Below, piece by piece: positions 9,201 through 16,495 of a stretch of 64,000 nt of DNA. A program made the translations under genes and the position numbers. Each line of letters opens with the position of its first letter. The first letter of the stretch is position 1. This DNA comes from Comamonas sp009360615. Lineage in GTDB: Bacteria > Pseudomonadota > Gammaproteobacteria > Burkholderiales > Burkholderiaceae_C. The stretch is taken from the NCBI RefSeq assembly GCF_035784015.1, contig NZ_JALKOW010000002.1, one strand, 5' to 3'. The notes under the pieces were generated by a model. It did no database searches. It was not told the origin of the DNA and saw nothing but the letters and a program-made list of their open reading frames with translations.

Positions 9201-10268
9201 GAACATGGCCTGATCCAGTGCAGCCATGTCATCGGCAAGACCCGTCCTGCTTCGTCCCCTGTGGACGCCGGCAAGGGCGAGCTGCAGGTGTGGCGCGATG
9301 CGAACAAGGTGTTCGGTGCAACCCTGTCCGATCTGCACCAGGTCTGGGATGCCGTGAGCTGGAAGATCGCCCAGCAGCGCGACAACCCGGTATGTGCCGA
9401 CAGCGAGCATGCTGCCGCCGGCGAGCCCTCCGACCCTGGCATGCATGTGCATCTGACGTTCGACCCCCGGGAGAACGTGGCAGCGCCCTTCATCAATGCG
9501 GCCTCCAAGCCTCGCGTGGCGGTGCTGCGCGAGCAGGGCGTGAATTCGCATGTGGAAATGGCCTACGCCTTCACCGAAGCCGGTTTTGAGGCGGTGGACG
9601 TTCACATGAGCGACCTGCAGTCCGGCCGTGCCCAGCTCAAGGACTTCGCCGGGGTGGTGGCCTGCGGCGGCTTCAGCTATGGCGACACGCTGGGTGCTGG
9701 CATTGGCTGGGCACGCTCCATCACCTTCAACGACCGTCTGTCCGAGCAGTTCCAGGCCTTCTTCGGTCGTCCCGACACTTTCGGCCTGGGCGTGTGCAAC
9801 GGCTGCCAGATGTTTGCCGAGCTGGCCGACATCATTCCCGGTGCACAGGACTGGCCGCGCTTCACGCAAAACCAGAGCAACCGCTTCGAAGCGCGTCTGA
9901 GCATGGTGGAAGTACTGGAGTCGCCCAGCCTGTTCCTGCAAGGCATGGCCGGCTCGCGCCTGCCCATCGCCGTGGCGCATGGCGAGGGCTATGCCAACTT
10001 CCAGTTCCGTGGCAATGCCCAGCAGGTGGTCAAGTCCATGCGCTATGTGGACAACCACGGCCAGCCTACCGAGCAGTATCCGTTCAACCCCAACGGCTCG
10101 GCTGGTGGCTTGACCGCAGTGACGACCGCCGATGGGCGTTTCACCGCGATGATGCCTCACCCCGAGCGCGTGTTCCGCAATGTGCAGATGAGCTGGACCT
10201 CGGGCGACAAGTCCGAATTCAGCCCCTGGATGCGCGTCTGGCGCAACGCCCGCAAGTGGCTGGGCTGA
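6258..10268 (+). CDS. purL: Phosphoribosylformylglycinamidine synthase (single-chain PurL)
   Basis: This enzyme catalyses step four of purine synthesis, converting FGAR, glutamine and ATP to FGAM. At 1336 residues it is the long form, with N-terminal, linker, two AIRS-like synthetase halves and a C-terminal glutaminase domain. Visible signatures are ANSEHCRHKIF in the linker, VETHNHPTAISPFPGA around residue 310, and the glutaminase GLGVCNGCQM (catalytic Cys near 1180) with PHPERVF (His and Glu near 1299-1301). The start is GTG 6258. It stands alone between map (divergent) and a strong terminator. Confidence 0.97.
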   Translation: MTLHLTQFEGGNALSSFRAQQLLTDLVAIHPKITGVSARFVHLVATEGAVAPALQERLSALLTYGDPYTGGADGVAFIVTPRLGTISPWASKATDIARNCGLNVFRVERMTEYRVDMKSGLLGGKPDLSAEQTAQIAALLHDRMTESVFPTRAEAEQLFNTLAAQPMEFVDVLGGGRAALESANKQWGLALADDEIEYLVNAFRDLKRNPTDVELMMFAQANSEHCRHKIFNAKFTIDGVEQEKSLFGMIRNTEACSPQHTVVAYADNASIMEGHEVERFVARFDAKADTVSAPSYHKQAATNHVLMKVETHNHPTAISPFPGASTGNGGEIRDEGATGRGSKPKAGLTGFTVSKLWGSEVGKPEHIASPLQIMIEGPLGGAAFNNEFGRPNLTGYFREYEQQVGDITRGYHKPIMIAGGLGVIDSELTKKIEFPAGTLLIQLGGPGMRIGMGGGAASSMASGTNAAELDFDSVQRGNPEIERRAQEVINHCWAQGAENPILAIHDVGAGGISNAFPELTNDAGRGARFDLRAVKLEESGLSPKEIWSNESQERYVLAIAPESLEQFTAFCERERCPFAVIGTATEERQLVLEDTAVESGDQKFPVNMPMNVLLGKPPKVHKDVTSVERELPAMDLTGLPLEKAVIEVLAHPTVASKRFLITIGDRAVGGLTHRDQMVGPWQVPVADVAVTLADYKGFKGEAMAMGERTPLAAINAPASGRMAVAEAITNMLAAPIELSKVKMSANWMAACGEAGEDAALYATVKAVGMELCPALNISIPVGKDSLSMRTQWSENGQTKKVTSPVSLIITGFAAIDDVRSTLTPQLDAEVEDSTLVLIDLGRGKMRMGGSIIGQVLNQSGNEVPDLDDPKDLIAMVDAVNALRAKGLILAYHDRGDGGLLATAAEMAFAGHVGVALNVDMLITEGDGISDSRMDSGEGKNWGKQVSGRREDLTLRALFNEELGAVLQIRTEDRAEVLQVLREHGLIQCSHVIGKTRPASSPVDAGKGELQVWRDANKVFGATLSDLHQVWDAVSWKIAQQRDNPVCADSEHAAAGEPSDPGMHVHLTFDPRENVAAPFINAASKPRVAVLREQGVNSHVEMAYAFTEAGFEAVDVHMSDLQSGRAQLKDFAGVVACGGFSYGDTLGAGIGWARSITFNDRLSEQFQAFFGRPDTFGLGVCNGCQMFAELADIIPGAQDWPRFTQNQSNRFEARLSMVEVLESPSLFLQGMAGSRLPIAVAHGEGYANFQFRGNAQQVVKSMRYVDNHGQPTEQYPFNPNGSAGGLTAVTTADGRFTAMMPHPERVFRNVQMSWTSGDKSEFSPWMRVWRNARKWLG

Positions 10269-10293
10269 TCCCCTCTCGTCGCCATTGCAATCG

Positions 10294-10323
10294 AAAGGCT
10301 CTGCATCCTGCAGAGCCTTTTTT
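10294..10323 (+). terminator. Terminator after purL
   Basis: The stem AAAGGCTCTGCA/TGCAGAGCCTTT (10294-10305 with 10309-10320, loop TCC) is followed by TTT. It lies 25 bases after the purL stop. Confidence 0.9.
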
Positions 10324-10395
10324 CATGGCCGCAGGTCTTCCAAAGGGCCTGCGGCGAGGCTCTGGTGAGTGCAGCGCCCTGTCGGAGATGCAGGC

Positions 10396-10662
10396 CTAGA
10401 TCGTCTCCAGCTGCTGCATCAGATGCTGGCGCATCAGCTCGGCCATGCGGGCTGCTGGCTCCGCATCCACGTGCCAGCGTCCGTGGATGGTCAGGATCTC
10501 GAAGCCGCGCCGCATCTCCGGCACGTGGTGGCTCAATGCATAGCCGATCAGCTGGGCTTCGTGGCAGGCAGTCTGTGCCTGCGGCACAGTTGCCGGCACC
10601 ATCGATGCCGATGTCGGACAAGCCTTGCCCTTGGCGCGCGGATCGAACATGTCTTGGCTCAT
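10396..10662 (-). CDS. Hypothetical protein, 88 residues
   Basis: The frame begins MSQDMFDPRAKGKACPTSA and ends MRQHLMQQLETI. I chose ATG 10662 because GGGAG lies about 10 bases upstream; the frame stays open for 74 codons further but with poor composition. The C-terminal half looks like a small helical domain (RRGFEILTIHGRWHVDAEP). I do not recognise the family. It converges on purL across the terminator. Confidence 0.5.
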   Translation of the reverse strand: MSQDMFDPRAKGKACPTSASMVPATVPQAQTACHEAQLIGYALSHHVPEMRRGFEILTIHGRWHVDAEPAARMAELMRQHLMQQLETI

Positions 10663-11115
10663 GGCTCGAAGCTCCCGTAGGGGCCGGGTCAGCGGGCCCT
10701 GGTGTTGAACAGCACAGGCTTTCGGTGGTGCCTTATGTCGGCGACAGTGAGGTGCAGACAGCAGATGCGCGAAGACATCACGCCGCATCACCCTGGGCTC
10801 GGGCCCAGATCGAGGTATTGGTGTGCCAAAGAGCGCGTTCCTGGCGCATCTGCTGCCGCAGCGGTCGGGACCTGTCGCCGGCATCGCACCGACGCCTGAT
10901 CGGGGAGAGGGTCTTTGGATCGTTGCACGTCCACCGGACGATGGCGTGCCTTGGCTCTCATTTCAAGCGCGCGTGTGCGAAGGGGTGTAGCTGCTTCATG
11001 TCAAAATCCGCCGATCGATGTGAATAGGTGCAGCAGCTCTGTGCAAAGGGCTGCTGCTTTTGGCCTCTAGTGCGTTGTCATGAGGCTGCACTGGTTTGGC
11101 TTGGGTATGGCAATA
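10663..11115. other. Intergenic stretch, no gene supported
   Basis: No frame here has convincing composition or a ribosome-binding site. A hairpin GCAGCAGC/GCTGCTGC (11030-11037 with 11050-11057) followed by TTTT (11058-11061) looks like a plus-strand terminator. What transcript it ends is not clear; it may end a small untranslated RNA or simply insulate the regulator downstream. Confidence 0.4.
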
Positions 11116-11131
11116 GTACGCAAATGCGTAC
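11116..11131. promoter_or_regulatory. Palindromic operator candidate for the XRE regulator
   Basis: GTACGCAAATGCGTAC has 7-bp arms (GTACGCA/TGCGTAC) around a 2-base centre. It lies 24 bases upstream of the regulator start, where an autoregulatory site is expected. A further half-like TTACGCAT follows at 11148-11155, touching the start codon. Confidence 0.55.
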
Positions 11132-11155
11132 ATTTGTCAATATTGAGTTACGCAT

Positions 11156-11530
11156 ATGGGTATTGGTTCGCGTTTGCGTGAGGAACGAGAACGCCTTGGC
11201 TTGAACCAGGAAGGGTTTGGCCAACTTGGCGGTGTGCGCAAGCAGGCGCAACTGCTCTATGAAAAAGACGAACGAAAGCCGGATAGCGATTACCTGGCTG
11301 CCGTTGCCGCAGCCGGGGTTGATGTGCTGTTTGTGCTGACCGGGCTGCGGCAGTCGAATCTGCCTGCGCAAGATGCGGGCGAACAGCGCCTGCTGGAGAA
11401 CTTTCGGCGCTGTTCTCCGGCCGCCAGACAGAATCTCCTGCAATCCTCCATTCTGTTGTCAGCCGGCTTGCCAGCCGAGGCTGCGCCCGTGGCTGGCATG
11501 CCGCCCCGGAACCGGCCCCCGGGCCCCTGA
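11156..11530 (+). CDS. XRE-family HTH transcriptional regulator
   Basis: This is a 124-residue DNA-binding protein with a Cro/C1-type helix-turn-helix in residues 1-60 (IGSRLREERERLGLNQEGFG, then KQAQLLYEKDERKPDSDYL). The pattern ends in the typical GVDVLFVLTG seen in phage-repressor-like stand-alone regulators. The remaining 60 residues are Ala/Pro-rich and have no peptidase or sensor domain I can see. There is no good ribosome-binding site, so it may be a leaderless or weakly translated autoregulator. The palindrome immediately upstream is its likely site. No integrase or phage gene is nearby. Confidence 0.8.
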   Translation: MGIGSRLREERERLGLNQEGFGQLGGVRKQAQLLYEKDERKPDSDYLAAVAAAGVDVLFVLTGLRQSNLPAQDAGEQRLLENFRRCSPAARQNLLQSSILLSAGLPAEAAPVAGMPPRNRPPGP

Positions 11531-12040
11531 CCAGGCCCTGTACGGCCTCGCAAGCGTACTGGCTGATCTGAACCTTGGATGTCGGACCCACCGTCTTGAT
11601 CGGACAGCCAGTTGGCGAGCACGCATTGCCGGCAGTTCGCACCAATGCCGCGTTATTGGTAAGCAAAAGTAGCAAGGGGGTTGCGGCTTGGCTGTGGTGG
11701 AGTCGGTACTTGCATCTGCCGCAGCAGCGGCGGAATGTATGCTCGTTGCGAACAGCGGTGCCGCAGCGCAGCGAGGAAGCCGTTTGATGCATGTCACCCG
11801 TCTCTGATCTGTTCTGATTTTTTGTACGTTTTCATCGGCGCAGTGCCATGTCGATGATAGGCTGGCGCATTGCGCGCAGCAGTTTGCGCGCGCGGTCAGA
11901 CCACATTTTTGCCACGCCGCAGGAGCAGTGTGAGCAAGGTGTGGGTGAGGTGAACCGAGGGTTGTCTCGTGCGTGCCCCCTGGGGGCGCAAGCGCCTCGA
12001 ACTCACAAGATATTGCATCGATTCGGGACGGGAGACATTG
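11531..12040. other. Intergenic stretch upstream of the SWIM-MoxR cassette
   Basis: There are about 510 bases without a credible gene. The region contains GATTTTTTGTACGTTTTC (11815-11832) without a hairpin, and a GC-rich leader before the GTG start at 12041. The promoter of the five-gene cassette must lie here, but I cannot place its boxes with confidence. Confidence 0.4.
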
Positions 12041-13453
12041 GTGTCGCGTGTATTAGCAACGGAAGCAGACGTTTTGGCACTGTCGCCGGATGCTGCGTCA
12101 TCCAAGGCGGCCAAGGGACTGCAATCCCTGAGCAAATGGCCGAGCACAGGCAGCAATGATGCTGTGGTCTGGGGCGAATGCCAGGGCAGCGGCAGCAAGC
12201 CGTACCAGACTCAGGTCGATCTGAACGGGCCGGCCTTCAAGTGCTCCTGCCCCAGCCGCAAGTTCCCCTGCAAGCACGGGCTGGCGCTGATGCTGCTGCG
12301 CGCAGGCGGCCAGGTGCCGGAGGGCGGCGAGCCCCCGGAATGGGTCCGCCACTGGCTGGGTGGTCGTCAACAGAAAGCCGAACAAAAGGAGGCCAAGGCG
12401 GCCGCCATTGCCGCTGCACCAGTGGCGGATCACGAGGCTTTGGCCAGGCAGCAGGCCAGGCGCGAAGACAAACGCTGGGACAAGGTTTCCGGCGGCATCC
12501 GGGAGCTGTCGCTATGGATGCAGGACATGGTGCGCACCGGCCTGGCCAATCAGGCCGGCGACAGCCAGGCACGACAGCACTGGAACACCATGGCGGCACG
12601 CATGGTGGATGCCCAGGCCACGGGCATGGCCGCGCGTATCAGGGAAGCCTGGGAGTTGGTGGGCAGCCACCCGACCTGGCCGCGTGACCTGCTGGTGCAG
12701 CTTGGCCATTGGCAGCTGCTGGTCGATGCGGTGCAGCGGCGTGATTCGCTGAGTCCCGAGGTGAAGGCCGACGTCATGGCGGCTCTGGGCTGGCCCATGG
12801 ACAAGGCCGAGGTGCAGGCCCGTGGCGAGACCATCCGCGACGATTGGCGCGTGCTCGGTCAGCGCCTGATCGAGCGCGAGGGGCGCCTGCTGGAGCGCCG
12901 CGTCTGGTTGCAGGGCCTCCATACCGGTCGTACGGCCCTGGTGCTGGACTATGCCCAGGGAGGACGCGGGTTCGAGACGGCCTGGGTGAGCGGCGGTGCT
13001 TATCGCACAGCCTTGAGCTTTTATCCGGGCAGGGCGAGCCTTCGGGCGGTCGCCGTCAATGGGGTTGAAGCACTCGACCACTGCGATGCCGCAGCCCTGA
13101 CGCTCAAGGCTCTGGGCGAACCGTTGCAGCAACTGGGCGAGCGCATTGCTGCCAATGCGCTGCAGCCGGTGCAGCCGCTGTGGTGTGCGAATGCCCGGCT
13201 GTTGTATGCCGCGGGCCAATGGATGGTGGGCTGGCCTGCAGGGCACGGCCAGCCGGCTCCGGTGCCTGCGGTGATTGCCGACGATGAAGCCTGGCGGCTG
13301 CTGGCGCTGAGCGGTGGCACGCCTCTTGCCCTGTTTGGCGAGTGGGAGTGCGGGCCGCAACTGGGGCGCTGGCGCTTGCTCAGCGCCTGGCAGCCCGCTG
13401 CTCACGGCCAGGACTTGTCCCCCCTCTGGCAGAGCCCAGGAGAGATGCGATGA
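12041..13453 (+). CDS. SWIM zinc finger protein (first gene of MoxR-VWA cassette)
   Basis: This 470-residue protein carries a SWIM-type zinc motif, CSCPSRKFPCKH, with Cys68, Cys70, Cys77 and His79 (CxCx6CxH), a fold that binds DNA or protein. The rest is helical and unrecognised. An Ala/Lys/Glu-rich hinge near 110-135 separates the SWIM part from the C-terminal region. I chose GTG 12041 because GGGAG lies 7 bases before it; the frame continues 24 codons upstream without support. The stop overlaps the next start (ATGA). E. coli YehQ is a SWIM protein encoded beside a VWA protein (YehP) and an AAA protein (YehL), a comparable grouping. The function is unknown. Confidence 0.85.
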   Translation: MSRVLATEADVLALSPDAASSKAAKGLQSLSKWPSTGSNDAVVWGECQGSGSKPYQTQVDLNGPAFKCSCPSRKFPCKHGLALMLLRAGGQVPEGGEPPEWVRHWLGGRQQKAEQKEAKAAAIAAAPVADHEALARQQARREDKRWDKVSGGIRELSLWMQDMVRTGLANQAGDSQARQHWNTMAARMVDAQATGMAARIREAWELVGSHPTWPRDLLVQLGHWQLLVDAVQRRDSLSPEVKADVMAALGWPMDKAEVQARGETIRDDWRVLGQRLIEREGRLLERRVWLQGLHTGRTALVLDYAQGGRGFETAWVSGGAYRTALSFYPGRASLRAVAVNGVEALDHCDAAALTLKALGEPLQQLGERIAANALQPVQPLWCANARLLYAAGQWMVGWPAGHGQPAPVPAVIADDEAWRLLALSGGTPLALFGEWECGPQLGRWRLLSAWQPAAHGQDLSPLWQSPGEMR

Positions 13454-15204
13454 GCAGTACCAATCTATGGGCTGCGCTGCAGCAGTCAAGTCTGGTCGGC
13501 GCGGACAGGCTGGCCGTGCCGGCGGCGCTGACCGCGCAGGTCGACGCCGCAGCCGGCCCCTGCTTGCAGGCCATGCAAGTCGCCTGGCTGCAGCCGGCTG
13601 AATCCACCGCTGAACAGTTGCTGAGGGCCAGCGCCGTCGCCGCCGTATTGGAGCGGGCGGGCTGGCAGCCCGGTGCCCAGGTTCGGCTCGACGTCCCTTT
13701 GAGCCCTCCGGCATTGCCCGCGCACGAGTCTCGTCGTGCACCCGAGGATGAGCGCCTGCACGGCTTGATGCGTGATGTGCTGCAGCATGGACCCGAGAGC
13801 TTGCTGGCTCCCATGTTCCATGCGCTCGATCAGGCCGGACAGCGCTTGCCCCATGCGCTCCTGGTCGATGCTTTGAACGAAGGCCGCCGTTCGGTGGAGT
13901 TGCGCTCCTGGCTCACGCCGGTGTTGGGTGAACGAGGACGCTGGCTTGCCGGACTCAACCCGCAATGGAGCTATGCCAGCGGCGTGCAGGAGACAGCCCA
14001 TGCCGAGCTGATCTGGCAAGAGGGTTCCATCGAGCAGCGCGTGGCGCTGCTGCACAGCGAACGTGAAACCGTCCCAGACCAGGCCCGCGCCAGGCTGGAA
14101 GCCAGCTTGAAGGAGCTCAATGCCAAGGAGCGTGCGCCCATGGTGCAGGCCCTGGGCGTGGGGCTGTCCATGGCGGACGAGCCGCTGCTGGAGAAGCTGC
14201 TGACCGATCGCAGCAAGGAGGTGCGCGAGAACGCGGCACGCCTGCTCTCGCGCCTGCCGCAAAGCGCCCACAGCCTGCGCATCATGGGCTGGTTGCAGGC
14301 CATGCTGAGCCGCAATGCCAAGGGAGAATGGCAGATCGAGCCGCCCGAGGAGGGCAGCAAGGACTGGGAGCGCGACGGCATCGCGCTGCAGCCGCCGGCC
14401 TATATCAAGGGCGTGAAAGCCTGGTGGCTGCAGCAGATGGTGGAGCTTGCGCCGATGGACTTCTGGCTGCAGACCCTGGAGATGACACCCGAGCAGCTCT
14501 GGGACTGGAGCCGCCGAAGCGACTGGAAGACTGCCCTGCGCCAGGGATGGCTGGCGGCGCTGCGCGATCAGCCCGATGTGCGCTGGATTGCGCTGCTGCA
14601 GACCATGGAACGGGATGCCCGTGCCCAGACGCTGCTTTCGGCCCTGCTGGATCGGCTGAGCCAGCAGGAGCGCGAGGCGCTTTGGCAGACGCAGTTGCAG
14701 CAGGCCAAGGGCAGCCTCGTCGACCGTATCAACACCATCGAGAGCAGCATGCCGGCAGTCGGCGTCTTCTCTCTGTCCATGTCGGAGTCCTTGATGGACG
14801 CCCTGGACAAGGCGCTGGGCGGCAAGCAGGCGACGGGCAGCTGGCATAGCTGGCAGGCGGATCAGGCTGTGCTGGCCTGCGCGCGCCGGCTGCATCCGTC
14901 GGCCCTTCAGCGTTTTGTGCGGCTCTGGCGTCAGCCCCCGCAGGCCGAGGAGCTTGCCGTGCCGCAGCAGCCCGAGGCAGCAGCCCCGCCAGGGCTGGCC
15001 GGGCTCTGGAAAAAACTGGTATCCAAGGTGGCCGATGCGACCGAAGAGGTCGCCGCAGCGGCTGCGCAAAGCACCCTGACGCCCGAGCAGCAGGCGCGGC
15101 TGGAGCGCGCCCGTCTGCGCCCATGGGATGACGAGCGCGTGCTCGAGCAACTCAACCGTATCGTCGATCTGCGCATGGCCCTGCATGCCGCACTGGGCGC
15201 CTAA
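13450..15204 (+). CDS. DUF5691-like protein of the MoxR-VWA cassette
   Basis: This encodes 584 residues beginning MSSTNLWAALQQSSLVGADR, with the start fused to the upstream stop as ATGA. It is almost entirely helical. The middle (about 240-290) reads like HEAT-type repeats: MVQALGVGLSMADEPLLEKL, then RSKEVRENAARLLSRLP. I assign it to the DUF5691 family by its position between SWIM and MoxR genes and by general appearance, not by a motif. No catalytic residues are visible. It is probably a scaffold or adaptor for the ATPase downstream. Confidence 0.75.
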   Translation: MSSTNLWAALQQSSLVGADRLAVPAALTAQVDAAAGPCLQAMQVAWLQPAESTAEQLLRASAVAAVLERAGWQPGAQVRLDVPLSPPALPAHESRRAPEDERLHGLMRDVLQHGPESLLAPMFHALDQAGQRLPHALLVDALNEGRRSVELRSWLTPVLGERGRWLAGLNPQWSYASGVQETAHAELIWQEGSIEQRVALLHSERETVPDQARARLEASLKELNAKERAPMVQALGVGLSMADEPLLEKLLTDRSKEVRENAARLLSRLPQSAHSLRIMGWLQAMLSRNAKGEWQIEPPEEGSKDWERDGIALQPPAYIKGVKAWWLQQMVELAPMDFWLQTLEMTPEQLWDWSRRSDWKTALRQGWLAALRDQPDVRWIALLQTMERDARAQTLLSALLDRLSQQEREALWQTQLQQAKGSLVDRINTIESSMPAVGVFSLSMSESLMDALDKALGGKQATGSWHSWQADQAVLACARRLHPSALQRFVRLWRQPPQAEELAVPQQPEAAAPPGLAGLWKKLVSKVADATEEVAAAAAQSTLTPEQQARLERARLRPWDDERVLEQLNRIVDLRMALHAALGA

Positions 15205-15240
15205 GCCTTGGAATTTTTCTGCATCCAACCGAAAGTCATC

Positions 15241-16323
15241 ATGAGCCAAGTACTACGTCAGCACGCCGAGGCGCAATTTGCCGAAGAACTCGATGCCCTG
15301 CAGAAGGTGGACGACCGTCCGCGCCCTCCCAACTGGAAACTCTCGCCCTGGGCCGTGCTCCAGTATCTGATGGGGGGCAAGCTCAGCAACGGATTTGAGC
15401 TCAGCCCCAAATACATCGGCAATCCGCGTCTGATGGAGATTGCCGTGTCCACGCTGGCCACCGACCGCGCCTTGTTGCTGTATGGCGTGCCCGGCACGGC
15501 CAAATCCTGGGTGTCCGAGCATTTGTCTGCGGCCGTCAGCGGCGATTCGACCATGCTGATCCAGGGCACGGCCGGCACCAGCGAGGAGCAGCTGCGCTAT
15601 GGCTGGAACTACGCCCAGTTGCTGGCCCATGGTCCGTCCGAGAAGGCGCTGATTCCCAGCCCGCTGGTCCATGCCATGAAGCTGGGCAAGATCGCGCGCA
15701 TCGAGGAACTCACACGTATTCCCGCCGACGTTCAGGACACGCTGATCACCGTGCTGTCCGAAAAAACGCTGCCGGTGCCAGAGCTGTCCACGGAGTTCCA
15801 GGCCGTGCAGGGTTTTTCGGTCATTGCCACGGCCAATAACCGCGACAAGGGCGTCAACGAGCTGTCCAGCGCCCTGAAGCGCCGCTTCAACACCGTGGTG
15901 CTGCCGGTGCCGGCTTCGCAGGACGAGGAGGTGCAGATTGTGACCAAGCGCGTGGCCGAGCAGGGGCGGGCGCTGCAACTGCCCACCGAGCCGCCTGCGC
16001 TGCAGGAGGTGCGGCGTGTGGTGCAGATATTCCGTGAATTGCGTCATGGCCAGACCGAGGACGGCAAGACCGTGCGCGTGAAGTCGCCCAGCTCCACGCT
16101 GTCCACGGCGGAGGCCATCTCGGTCATCAACAGCGGCATGGCACTCGCCGGCCATTTCGGCGACGGCGTGCTGCGCGCGGCCGATGTGGCCTCGGGCCTG
16201 CTGGGTGCCGTGATCAAGGATCCCGTGCAGGACACGGTGGTGTGGAAAGAGTATCTGGAGACCGTGGTCAAGGAGCGGAGCGACTGGAAGGATTTGTACC
16301 GCGCCTGCCGCGAGCAACTGTAA
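15241..16323 (+). CDS. MoxR-type AAA+ ATPase
   Basis: This 360-residue ATPase has Walker A GVPGTAKS at 82-89, a Walker B position IARIEE at 151-156 (Glu where Asp is usual), sensor-1 Asn in ATANN at 197-200, and paired Arg214-Arg215 in KRRF as arginine-finger candidates. MoxR ATPases act as chaperones that remodel or activate partners, usually together with VWA proteins. A VWA gene lies two genes downstream here. I chose ATG 15241 (MSQVLRQHAEAQ); the open frame begins at 15208, but its first 11 residues look untranslated. About 170 bases follow before the next gene. Confidence 0.9.
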   Translation: MSQVLRQHAEAQFAEELDALQKVDDRPRPPNWKLSPWAVLQYLMGGKLSNGFELSPKYIGNPRLMEIAVSTLATDRALLLYGVPGTAKSWVSEHLSAAVSGDSTMLIQGTAGTSEEQLRYGWNYAQLLAHGPSEKALIPSPLVHAMKLGKIARIEELTRIPADVQDTLITVLSEKTLPVPELSTEFQAVQGFSVIATANNRDKGVNELSSALKRRFNTVVLPVPASQDEEVQIVTKRVAEQGRALQLPTEPPALQEVRRVVQIFRELRHGQTEDGKTVRVKSPSSTLSTAEAISVINSGMALAGHFGDGVLRAADVASGLLGAVIKDPVQDTVVWKEYLETVVKERSDWKDLYRACREQL

Positions 16324-16495
16324 TTCGGCGAGCGGCTGCCACAGCCCTTGATACTTCGTTGCTTTGTCTCGCCGTAGCGCTGCTACTGTCTTCGACAAAG
16401 ACGCCTCGTCTCAAGCGCGAATCTTCGATTCGCCGGGCTGTGCCAACCGCATTGAAATGCAGTCGCTCCTCAAGAATTTCTGATTGACCCAGCCC

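Noticed and set aside
6228..10160. 1310-codon minus-strand open frame antisense to purL
   Set aside because: His/Gly-rich translation typical of the shadow of a GC-rich gene; purL is certain on the other strand.
10365..11027. Long plus-strand open frame of 220 codons
   Set aside because: Composition is Arg/Ser/Pro-rich noise, it is antisense to the 10396-10662 gene, and it lacks a ribosome-binding site.
11156..11530. Prophage start suggested by the XRE regulator
   Set aside because: No integrase, attachment repeats, Cro partner or phage genes nearby.
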